Assembly (NCBI RefSeq): GCF_009725235.1
Contig: NZ_WJFC01000185.1
Coordinates: 1-26,620 of the forward strand
Source: Scytonema sp. UIC 10036
Lineage (GTDB): Bacteria > Cyanobacteriota > Cyanobacteriia > Cyanobacteriales > Nostocaceae
Direction: 5' to 3'
DNA length: 26,620 bases
Of the stretch, positions 15,098 to 23,000 are shown piece after piece. The first letter of the stretch is position 1. Each line of letters starts with the position of its first letter. The notes beneath the pieces were generated by a model. That model worked only from the letters and a program-made list of their open reading frames with translations, made no database searches and was not told where the DNA came from. A program made the translations under genes and the position numbers.

Positions 15098-16141
15098 TTA
15101 CGCCTTCAATACAGCATCCAACAACTTAGCAGCACCAAAACGAACTGGATCTGTACAGGGAAGATGAGTTTCTGCCTCCACGGATGCGATCGCATCTTTA
15201 GCCGCCGACTCATCCAAATGCCTGGTATTGAGAGCAATAGCCGCGACAGGTACGGTTGCAAAAGCACCTCCAGCACGGGCGACTGCTTCATAAAGCTGAA
15301 CAACTTCTGATAGGGGTGGAATAAACACACCACCACTAGATACTTCCGTTTGTCCGGCACAATGGACTAGTATCATTTGCGTTGGTTGCGAACCGCGTAT
15401 TAACGGCAGAGTTGCTGTAGAACCGGGGTGCAGCAGCGAACCCTGTCCTTCAATGTGTAAAATGTCGTAATTTTTACCATAACGCAAAACCATTTGTTCC
15501 ACTGCACCAGCAGCATAGTCCACCCTTACTGCATCTAGTGCTACCCCATCACCTTCCAACATTAAACCAGTTTGCCCTGTGGCCAAAAATTTAGAACGCA
15601 ATCCTCGCAGTCGTGACGCCCAGTTTAACTCCAAACTTGTTGACATCTTACCCACTGCCATATCGGTTCCTACAGTCAACACCCGGCGACAGGGTAAAGT
15701 TCGTGCCATCCCAGAAGCTACGCCCAGATTCGGTGGTTCTTTCCGTACATCCCAGATGACTTGTCCTGGTTTTAGCAATGCTTTTAACTCTGTCATTGTT
15801 GACAGTGGTGTGTGCAAACCGTTCACTATTGACATCCCAGCCATAACAGCATCTTTGATTTCATGCCAATAATCATCCGGTACAGTACCTCCTTTAGGGG
15901 CGATACCGATAACCAAAACTTGCGGTTTGTACTCCAGCGATTCGGCTACCGATGAGACTATCGGTACATCACGCTTTATACCCGTTAGCTCCAACAGAGA
16001 TTTACCCGCACATTCGCGGTCGATCGCTGCTACTATCGAGGCTTCACTATAGCGTAAAAGTGCAAGCCCCGTTTTACCTTGCCGTCCTTGGATTCCTTCG
16101 TGCAATAGAATTGCAACTCTTTGATTAAGCGCCAGACGCAC
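15098..16141 (-). CDS. dgcN: DUF1611 protein, DgcN-like (D-glutamate N-acetyltransferase family)
   Basis: The 347-residue product is a DUF1611 protein. The N-terminal Rossmann-like half opens with NQRVAILLHEGIQGRQGKTG and includes LRYSEASIVAAIDREC. The C-terminal half has a P-loop-like VGTDMAVGKMS (about 157-167), LLEGDGVALDA, and HIEGQGSLLHPG. In a pathway described for marine bacteria, DgcN acetylates D-glutamate and DgcA racemises the product to N-acetyl-L-glutamate. The open frame extends to 16219, but that would overlap the upstream gene by 95 bp and add 26 residues foreign to the family. GTG at 16141, 17 bp inside the end of the upstream gene with a G-rich stretch before it, gives the usual start. 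Coupled translation with the epimerase gene supports a shared pathway. Function in a cyanobacterium is inferred. Confidence 0.82.
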   Translation of the reverse strand: MRLALNQRVAILLHEGIQGRQGKTGLALLRYSEASIVAAIDRECAGKSLLELTGIKRDVPIVSSVAESLEYKPQVLVIGIAPKGGTVPDDYWHEIKDAVMAGMSIVNGLHTPLSTMTELKALLKPGQVIWDVRKEPPNLGVASGMARTLPCRRVLTVGTDMAVGKMSTSLELNWASRLRGLRSKFLATGQTGLMLEGDGVALDAVRVDYAAGAVEQMVLRYGKNYDILHIEGQGSLLHPGSTATLPLIRGSQPTQMILVHCAGQTEVSSGGVFIPPLSEVVQLYEAVARAGGAFATVPVAAIALNTRHLDESAAKDAIASVEAETHLPCTDPVRFGAAKLLDAVLKA

Positions 16142-17177
16142 TGCGTTGTACCCCCACCCCTGGTAAATCGTTTGGTAACACTCGCCCCTCGTGCAATATT
16201 GCACCTGTAAAGGGGTCATCTAGAAGATTGAGATGGCTATCTAAGTCCAGATAGTCAGCTAATGGGGCAAGCTGTAACGCTGCTGTATTAGCTAGCGTAC
16301 TGTCGGAATAGCAACCAAACATCACTTGCAACCCATGCGCCCGTGCTGTGTGTACCATCCGCATTGCTTCTGTCAAGCCCCCAGATTTCATCAATTTGAT
16401 ATTAATTCCATCTACATAGTTTGCTAATTTGGGAATATCCGAGCTAGTGAAGCAACTTTCATCAACAAAGATAGGTAGAGAAGTTTGCTTCTTTAAATTG
16501 CCTAACCTTTCTTCCTGCCCTTTTTGCAGTGGTTGCTCTACATACTTTATACCCATTTCTGCCAGCCAATTGCACATTTGTACCGCATCTTCCAAACTCC
16601 AACCCCCATTCGCATCAACGTACAATTCTCGATCTGGTGCTTCCTCTCGCACTGCTAATAACATCTTCCGATCTGCCGCAATACCATCCGGACTCCCCAA
16701 CTTGACCTTAAAAACACGGACATCAGTAAATTGCAACCAATCTCGCGCCCTAGCCCTTGCTCCTTCAGGAGAGTTAATACCAATAGTCACTGATGTAGGT
16801 ACAATAGAATTTCGTTCTAGTCCCCATAATTGCCATAGAGGTAGCCCCACATATTTTCCCAACCAATCATGCAAGGCTACATCTAAGCCTGCTTTGGCAG
16901 AGGAAGGAATGCGCGATTTATTCAAAACAACCTCAATTGCCTGCTTTTGCAACGGACTGAATTTTTGAAGAGAAGGCAAGACTTGCAGTAAAGCATTTTT
17001 AATTATCTCTGTTGACTGTGGAGAAGTCCCTACGCCAAAAGGCGATGCTTCTCCCCACCCTTCTATACCATCGTGCGAAATCTTTACCCATATATTTGTT
17101 GTCTTTGCCGTTGTACCGCGACTGATGGTCAAAGGAAAGCGCTTGTTTACAGTGAATGTCTCTACTTCTATTTGCAT
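16125..17177 (-). CDS. dgcA: Enolase-superfamily epimerase/racemase (DgcA-like; dipeptide epimerase group)
   Basis: The 350-residue protein belongs to the muconate-lactonising subgroup. The KxK motif is VFKVKLG with Lys157 and Lys159. Metal ligands are Asp188 (YVDANGG), Glu214 (VEQPL) and Asp239 (VDESC). The opposite catalytic Lys261 is in NIKLMKSGG. These are the two-lysine features of 1,1-proton-transfer enzymes such as L-Ala-D/L-Glu epimerase. The adjacent, overlapping DUF1611 gene favours the N-acetyl-glutamate racemase role (DgcA), but peptidoglycan dipeptide epimerisation (YkfB/YcjG type) is a close alternative. Either way it would feed peptidoglycan-derived D-glutamate into L-glutamate metabolism. 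It is transcribed divergently from the Nudix gene across a 75-bp gap. Confidence 0.88.
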   Translation of the reverse strand: MQIEVETFTVNKRFPLTISRGTTAKTTNIWVKISHDGIEGWGEASPFGVGTSPQSTEIIKNALLQVLPSLQKFSPLQKQAIEVVLNKSRIPSSAKAGLDVALHDWLGKYVGLPLWQLWGLERNSIVPTSVTIGINSPEGARARARDWLQFTDVRVFKVKLGSPDGIAADRKMLLAVREEAPDRELYVDANGGWSLEDAVQMCNWLAEMGIKYVEQPLQKGQEERLGNLKKQTSLPIFVDESCFTSSDIPKLANYVDGINIKLMKSGGLTEAMRMVHTARAHGLQVMFGCYSDSTLANTAALQLAPLADYLDLDSHLNLLDDPFTGAILHEGRVLPNDLPGVGVQRSASGA

Positions 17178-17189
17178 AATGTTTGTTTC

Positions 17190-17239
17190 AAGGATGAAGG
17201 ATAAAGTATAAAATATTTCATGCTTTCTTCTTCATCCTT
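17190..17239. promoter_or_regulatory. Inverted repeat in the divergent dgcA/Nudix promoter region
   Basis: AAGGATGAAG (17190-17199) and CTTCATCCTT (17230-17239) are perfect 10-base inverted copies with a 30-bp spacer. Allowing three mismatches, the match extends to about 17 bases. They sit between two divergent genes only 75 bp apart, so they could be an operator or shared leader. Such TTCATCCTT repeats are also common neutral repeats in cyanobacteria. Confidence 0.3.
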
Positions 17240-17252
17240 TACCCTTATATCC

Positions 17253-17801
17253 ATGACCAAGTTACAAAAATGGCAGATTTTGCACTCAACAATGGTTTTA
17301 GACCATTACTGGTGTAAAGTCAGGCGAGATAAACTATACTTACCTAACGGTAAAATTATAGACGATTATTTTGTTAATTTGAAACCGGAAGTTGCCCTGA
17401 TATTACCCATTACCAGCAACCGGGAAATTATTTTTGTCCGTCAATACAGACACGCGGTGGGTGAGTTTTTCATTGAACTTCCCGCAGGAAGTTTTGACTC
17501 AGCACAAGAAAGCGCTGAAACAGCAGCCATCAGAGAACTGCAAGAAGAAACGGGTTATCTTGCCCAACAAGTCACCAAAATATCAACACTTTATGACAAA
17601 CCAAGCAAAGATACCAATCAAATACACTTATTCCTAGCAGAAAATGTCACCAAAGTGGGAGAACAAAATTTAGATATTACAGAAGAAATTGAAGTTCTTT
17701 TAATTCCTGTGGAATCAGTCAGGGAAAAAATTTTTCAAGGAGAAATTTGTGTTGCAGGAACTGTTGCGGCTTTGTGCTTGGGATTAAATTTTTTGAAATA
17801 G
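17253..17801 (+). CDS. Nudix hydrolase (ADP-ribose pyrophosphatase-like)
   Basis: The 182-residue product has a Nudix box, GSFDSAQESAETAAIREL followed by QEETGY. The E-x7-RE-L-x-EE-x-G core is exact, with six rather than five residues between the first Gly and Glu. The upstream FVRQYRHAVGEFFIELPAG is typical of the ADP-ribose/sugar-nucleotide hydrolase subgroup (NudF/YqfB-like), which splits ADP-ribose into AMP and ribose-5-phosphate. The frame is open from ATG 17220, but Met at 17253 (MTKLQKW) is the likely start, since the first 11 residues derive from an intergenic repeat. It is the only plus-strand gene. A mobile-looking element begins right after its stop codon. Confidence 0.87.
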   Translation: MTKLQKWQILHSTMVLDHYWCKVRRDKLYLPNGKIIDDYFVNLKPEVALILPITSNREIIFVRQYRHAVGEFFIELPAGSFDSAQESAETAAIRELQEETGYLAQQVTKISTLYDKPSKDTNQIHLFLAENVTKVGEQNLDITEEIEVLLIPVESVREKIFQGEICVAGTVAALCLGLNFLK

Positions 17802-17802
17802 C

Positions 17803-17962
17803 AAGGCAATTGCAATACTGCGTAGGTTTTGCATAAAAATACGAAATTACGTAGGTTGGGTTGAGGCACGAAACCCAACATTTATCAGCATTTCTTGGGT
17901 TTCGCGCTTCGCTCAACCCAACCTACTATTTCCCAAAACCTACGTAGTATTGAAGGCAATTG
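17803..17962. mobile_element. MITE-like element with 19-bp TIRs and 10-bp target duplication
   Basis: The terminal inverted repeats are CAATACTGCGTAGGTTTTG (17813-17831) and its inverse (17934-17952) with one mismatch. The element of 140 bp is flanked on both sides by the same ten bases, aaggcaattg (17803-17812 and 17953-17962), as expected for a transposition footprint. Inside is a second hairpin: gtaggttgggttgaggcacg continuing to cccaaca (17851-17880) against its inverse (17894-17926). It encodes nothing, so it would need a transposase in trans. A 10-bp duplication would fit an IS4-type enzyme, but that is a guess. One caution: the near-identical gaggcaattg also lies left of the related hairpin at 14971. 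Confidence 0.75.
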
Positions 17963-18040
17963 GGGATTGACGATTGGGGACTTTGGTATTAATTTCTCAG
18001 TTCCCAATCCCAACTCCCCTATACAGAATTTGCACAATCA

Positions 18041-18068
18041 ATCCAAAATCCAAAATCTAAAATCTAAA
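18041..18068. repeat. Heptamer tandem repeat (STRR)
   Basis: Four 7-base units, atccaaa twice then atctaaa twice, end two bases before the stop codon of the nucleoside hydrolase gene. This is a short tandemly repeated repetitive sequence of the type known in heterocystous cyanobacteria. Nearby, gattggggact and agttcccaatc (about 17974-18008) form a further near-perfect inverted pair. Confidence 0.7.
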
Positions 18069-18070
18069 AT

Positions 18071-18985
18071 TCATCTTGCCCACTGTTGCAAAATATAAGA
18101 GTAAAAAGCCTCTTTATCGACTTTATCCATGGCGTAAATCTTACGACCTCCAGGAACTATCTTAGTACGTCCCTGGCTGAGACCGACTGTGACAATTTCT
18201 GTTTCCCACTCCCGCAGTTCGTAAAATTCTGGATGAGCCAGGTAAGCTGTTGCTAGCACATCCCAAAAATAGTAATCTTGGGGAATGACGAGTGCATAAC
18301 ATTGTCCCGCTAGATCGGATATGGGGTATTGTCTTTGTTTCCCCATCTTGTATACTATGTCTGATGTTACAGGTACGTTGTTGGTTAAATCTAAGGGACA
18401 CATGATAATTTCGATCTGCGATCGCCACACTCTTGCAACAGAAATCGGGTCCCAGTAAGCATTCCATTCTGCGGAACCATCTTGTCCCGGTTCCCAATTT
18501 TTTTCCACATTCCCAGAGACATTAAGCGCACCTCCCATCCAGACAATGCGTTGGATTTTCGCCTCCACCTCTGGTGCTGTATCGAGTGCATGAGCTACAT
18601 TAGTTAAAGGACCAGTAACCATTAGAGTGACTGGTTCTGGTGACTCTCGCAACACCCGGATCGTAAAATCTTGACCGGGTTCTGCTAGTAAGGGTGTAAG
18701 AATACTTTCATTTTGATTGAGAATCGGGAAATGGTCAACAATAAATGAATCGCGGCGATAGAGACGGGGGAAAGGGTTGATACCGCGTACAGTACTTTCA
18801 GCAACGGGAACATGAGAGCATCCCATGAGATCTAGAATTTTACGTGTAGCACTGACAGCTGGTTCCGCGTAGCAATCGGCTGGAGTAACGACAATGCCAA
18901 GAGGCTGCACGTTATCCATTGTCATAAGCAGCATAGTTGCTAAATAATCATCTACACCACCATCGTGATCCATTAATACGAACAT
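18071..18985 (-). CDS. Nucleoside hydrolase (IUNH family)
   Basis: The 304-residue protein has the family's N-terminal calcium site as DHDGGVDD with Asp6, Asp8, Asp12 and Asp13. The usual Pro of DxDPGxDD is Gly here. VTGPLTNVAHAL, IVWMGGALNVSGN and EWNAYWDP are also typical. The C-terminal WDVLATAY replaces the usual HDPxA, keeping the Asp ligand but losing the His that assists leaving-group protonation in purine-type enzymes, so specificity may differ. It cleaves the N-glycosidic bond of nucleosides to base and ribose. The ribokinase gene ends 62 bp upstream on the same strand, which fits a salvage operon. No Shine-Dalgarno is visible; the leader consists of tandem heptamers. Confidence 0.9.
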   Translation of the reverse strand: MFVLMDHDGGVDDYLATMLLMTMDNVQPLGIVVTPADCYAEPAVSATRKILDLMGCSHVPVAESTVRGINPFPRLYRRDSFIVDHFPILNQNESILTPLLAEPGQDFTIRVLRESPEPVTLMVTGPLTNVAHALDTAPEVEAKIQRIVWMGGALNVSGNVEKNWEPGQDGSAEWNAYWDPISVARVWRSQIEIIMCPLDLTNNVPVTSDIVYKMGKQRQYPISDLAGQCYALVIPQDYYFWDVLATAYLAHPEFYELREWETEIVTVGLSQGRTKIVPGGRKIYAMDKVDKEAFYSYILQQWAR

Positions 18986-19060
18986 AATGCTAATGGCTAA
19001 TTGCTAATGGCTAATTGCTAATTGTATTAACTATTAGCCATTAGCCATTAGCTATGAGCC
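18986..19060. repeat. Tandem GCTAATGG/GCTAATT repeats forming an inverted pair
   Basis: The left half contains five or so gctaatgg/gctaattg units, and the right half (from about 19032) contains their inverse, tagccat units. Together they can fold into a long hairpin in the message between ribokinase and nucleoside hydrolase. The right half runs into the last codons and stop of the ribokinase gene (19048-19050), so the ribokinase C terminus (MAHS) is written in repeat sequence. Confidence 0.7.
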
Positions 19061-19968
19061 ATTAAAAAACCATCAAATGTGATCTTATCGGGAAGAGAAG
19101 GCTGTGCGCCCGGTTTTGTTGCAGCTATTGCACCTGCGGCTGCACCCCAAACCACTGCTTGATGTAATGAAAGTCCTTCGTGAAGTGCTGCAGCTAAACC
19201 ACCATTAAATGCATCCCCTGCAGCAGTTGTGTCAACAGTACGAACTGGAAATGCAGGTACGAAAAAGGTTTCTTCTGCTGTTGCACAAACAACGCCTTTA
19301 GCACCGAGTTTTACAATGGCATTTTTGACTCCCCATTGTCGCAAAACTGTAGCTGCTTTTCTTGCTGAGTCTTCCCCATCCACGGGAAAACCCACGAGTT
19401 GTCCTGCTTCAACTTCATTGGGTGTAATGATATCCACTAATGGGTAAAGTTCTTTTGGTACATCCTTGTTCGCAGGCGCTGGATCGAGTATCACTGTCAC
19501 TCCCGCCACTTGTGCTGCTTGGGCAGCCAGAACAACGGTAGGTATAGGAATTTCAAATTGTAAAAGCAGTGCTGTAGCTTCCGGTAACAAGTGCGATAAC
19601 CGTTTTATATCTTCCTCATTAACGTGTCCGTTAGCACCAGGAATAACAATAATTTGATTTTCACCCCTCACATCTACAGCAATGATAGCAACCCCAGAAC
19701 TTACCGTTTCATCAACGAATATATTCTCAGTTCGCACTCCAGATTCTTGCAAACTATTAACAAGTTCCTCACCAAAACTATCTCCACCTACACGCCCTAC
19801 CATATGAGTAGGAATTCCCAATCTTGCTAATGCGACTGCTTGATTTGCGCCTTTACCACCTGATGCCTTAAAAAAATCCTGTCCCAACAGCGTTTCTCCG
19901 GCAACTGGCAACCGAGGTGTTGTTGCGACTAAGTCTATATTGATGCTGCCAAGTACGATAATGCTCAT
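19048..19968 (-). CDS. rbsK: Ribokinase (PfkB family)
   Basis: The 306-residue kinase phosphorylates ribose to ribose-5-phosphate. PfkB signature 1 is ASGGKGANQAVALARLG after the opening GSINIDLV. Signature 2 is VDTTAAGDAFNGGLAAAL with catalytic Asp252; the usual GAGD is AAGD. ILDPAPA and ITPNEVEAGQL are further ribokinase hallmarks, and the length is normal. A purine-rich AAAGGTG about 10 nt before the ATG may serve as the Shine-Dalgarno. With the nucleoside hydrolase gene directly downstream, it would channel nucleoside-derived ribose to the pentose-phosphate pool. No ribose transporter gene is adjacent. Confidence 0.92.
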   Translation of the reverse strand: MSIIVLGSINIDLVATTPRLPVAGETLLGQDFFKASGGKGANQAVALARLGIPTHMVGRVGGDSFGEELVNSLQESGVRTENIFVDETVSSGVAIIAVDVRGENQIIVIPGANGHVNEEDIKRLSHLLPEATALLLQFEIPIPTVVLAAQAAQVAGVTVILDPAPANKDVPKELYPLVDIITPNEVEAGQLVGFPVDGEDSARKAATVLRQWGVKNAIVKLGAKGVVCATAEETFFVPAFPVRTVDTTAAGDAFNGGLAAALHEGLSLHQAVVWGAAAGAIAATKPGAQPSLPDKITFDGFLMAHS

Positions 19969-20091
19969 AATTTGATGACACCTTTATTTTAAAATCGCGC
20001 TGAGAGCAGAAAGGAGAATAATTTATGCTCTTGAGTACCAAGTCAGTCAGTGGAAGTGAACCGAACTAGGTTGTGGATGCAATAGCTTTTG

Positions 20092-23000
20092 CTAAGTCTT
20101 AGCCAGAATTGGTAAGGTAATGATAAATTCAGTTCCCCGACCAACTGTAGAATTCACACAGAGCGAACCGTGGTGTTTTTCGACGACGATTTGATGAGCG
20201 ATCGCCAATCCCAATCCCGTCCCTTTACCAACAGCTTTCGTTGTAAATAAGCGGTCAAAAACTTTGGCTTGAACTTGTTCATTCATGCCATTGCCATTAT
20301 CAGCAATAGCAATGTTCACATGGTTATCTTGAACAAAAGTGGTAATTTGAATGCGATTTGAATTGGCTTTTATCTCCTCAAAAGTGCGTCCATTATTTGA
20401 CTCTTCTAATGCATCAATGGCATTGGCGAGAATATTCATAAACACCTGATTTAACTGACCTGGAAAACACTCGATTTGGGGTAAATTTTCATACTTAGTT
20501 ATCACCTCAATTGCTGGACGTGTTTCATTGGCTTTGAGGCGGTGTTTAAGAATGAGTATTGTACTGTCAATGCCTTCGTGGATATTAAATAGCACTGGAT
20601 AATCTTTGTCAGCACGGGAGAAAGTACGGAGACTGGTGCTGATATTTGTCAGGCGAATGCACGCTAGACTCATGGAATCGATCATCTTGGGGAGGTCTTC
20701 TAAGCTATAATCCAAATCGATTTCTACTGCATGGTCTTTGATTTGCTCGCTCGCATTGGGCAGGCTTTGTTGATAGAGTTTTAAGTGTGCTACAAGATCG
20801 GCAATAGTGAGTTGAGCTTGTTTGAGACTGGCAGCAATAAAACCGAGGGGATTATTCATTTCATGAGCCACACCAGCGACTAAATTGCCCAGTGCTGACA
20901 TTTTTTCACTCTGCACAATTTGTAATTGAGCGTTTTGCAAATCGTTTAATGCTTGTTGCAGATCGAGTGATTTTTTCTGTTCTCGAGCATAGAGGCGGGC
21001 GTTTTCTAAAGAGATTGCAACTTGAGCGCAAAGTAAGTTCAGCAGTTCGACGCGAGCGCTTGTAAATGCTGCAGTTGCTAAATTGTTTTCTAAGTACAAT
21101 ACACCAAACAACTTACCCTGATGCAAAATCGGGCTGCACAAGAGACTCTTGGGCTGCTGTCGCTGAACATAGGGGTCGTTGATTAATTGGGGATGCAACC
21201 GGGCATCAGTAATCACAACAGGTTTTAAGCTGCGTTTGACGGTATTAATTAAGCCAACGGGTACATCTTGAGAGCGTTCAACAGGCTCTGGGTTGAGCAA
21301 CATTGGGTAAAAATTGACGCAGTCCATTCCCTCATGCTGTAGAGATCTGACACCAACGGAAAGCTCTGCTATTGCTTGAATCAGCAAACTACCTGACTCC
21401 AACAGCATGAACGCGCACTTATCGGCTCCGGCATTTTCAATAACGATATGCAGCAATGCAAAGAGCAGTTTTTCGAGTTCGATTTCCCCAGAAAGAGTTT
21501 GGGAAGCTTTGAAAATGGTCACTAAATCTAAAGCACCAGAGACACTGCTACTGCTGGAAGTGACAGAACTGGTGGAGGTAACACTCCCCAATGTGAAGAT
21601 AGTTTCGTGAGTGGAGAGAGGAGAACGGGTTTGCTGTAATATGGGAGCGAGGAATTGGGGATAGCGTCGTTCCAAGTCAGCGACTTTGGCCTTAGCGCCC
21701 CAACGCGCATAGCCATAGTAGGCTTGAGTGATATATGACTGAGCAACGGGCTGTTTGCCCCAATTGAGGTAAAATTGAGCCGCTAGTTCATTAGCCAGTG
21801 CTTCTTCTTGGATGTAGCCGTGTTTTTGAGCCAGCGCAATTGCAAGATCGTAAAATTCTAAAGCTTCTGATTTGTGCCCTAAAACTCGGTGTAGCTCGGC
21901 TTCAACTAAATAAAATTTGTGCAGGTAGTTTTCCAAAGCACAGTCAGCCCACTTTTTCATTTTTTCCTGGTGTTTCGCCACTCGTTGAAGAATGTGTTGC
22001 TGTTGTGCTTCGCCAACCTGAGAATAGATTGCCAGGTGGGCTAGAGAATCATAGGTGTAGCAAATCGCAACGATGAATAAGCCTGTCACGCCACCTATAT
22101 AATTTTCGGCGGTGAGTGCGGCTTCCACGGCCAGATCGAACTTGCCAAACAGATAACACAGACTCAGTTGGCTGGCATAGAAATAGTACAGTGCAGTTAG
22201 ATCCCCCGAATGGTGGAGGGCTGGCACAATTTCCTCTCGATTAAAGGCATTTCCATTCAACTGCCAAGGTTCAGCGCAATCGCCAATTGTATTCAAAATA
22301 GCTTGCTGAAAAACTGTCAGATGGCTGGTTAGACCTTCTTGGTTGAGGTGAGCGAGTTGCTCTCGAAAAGCAGCGCTCTCGCGGCTGAGATCGTTTAATT
22401 CTTTGCCCATAAACCAACGGTATGAGATGTAAATGAATCCGCAAATGGCAGCAGATTCTAAATCTCCCGTTTCGAGTCCAACTTGGTAGCCTTCGCGGAG
22501 ATACGGTAAGGAGTTCTTGAGCGGCTCTTTCCAATGCCACACGCAACAGTAAATTCCGACATAGACTCTGGATTTGAGTTCTTTGGCATTGAAATGTTCG
22601 AGCAACAAAAGTGCCAGTTGAGCGCACTCATATCCACAGTACATCTCGCCTGCCATTGCACAAAGTATCATTCCATAGTAGGCATAACCAATTGCAGAAA
22701 ATGAGGTATTGCCATATTGAACGGATAAATTGACTTGTTCGAGGACAATAAACGGTAACAGCGTTGGAGTCGCAACAAAGGCAGCAGCAGTGACAGCAGC
22801 CAGAATTCTTACAACTGCTAACTTATTAGGGTCTGTCATCTGCGGCAGACTTATTAAGTGTAGCGGTTGCCTTCCAGCCAGTAGCGCTTGAGTCGCCTCA
22901 AATGCCCGTGCAATATCTGATTGACTCGGCTGCTCTGGAAAACTCGTTCCCAAACGTTCTACAATCTTGAGAGCTATCTGTACTGCCTCTGTAAATTGAT

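Noticed and set aside
14922..15167. Plus-strand frame of 81 codons starting MKKYYSQTNIARAE
   Set aside because: It runs through the GGTTGGG hairpin repeat and into the 3' end of the DUF1611 gene on the opposite strand. The composition follows the repeat, and there is no ribosome site.
16429..16968. Plus-strand frame of 179 codons
   Set aside because: It is entirely antisense to the conserved catalytic core of the epimerase and has no family-like motifs.
17220..17252. Eleven-residue N-terminal extension of the Nudix protein (MLSSSSFTLIS)
   Set aside because: The extension is read from the ttcatccttt repeat in the divergent promoter region; the Met at 17253 gives the normal family start.
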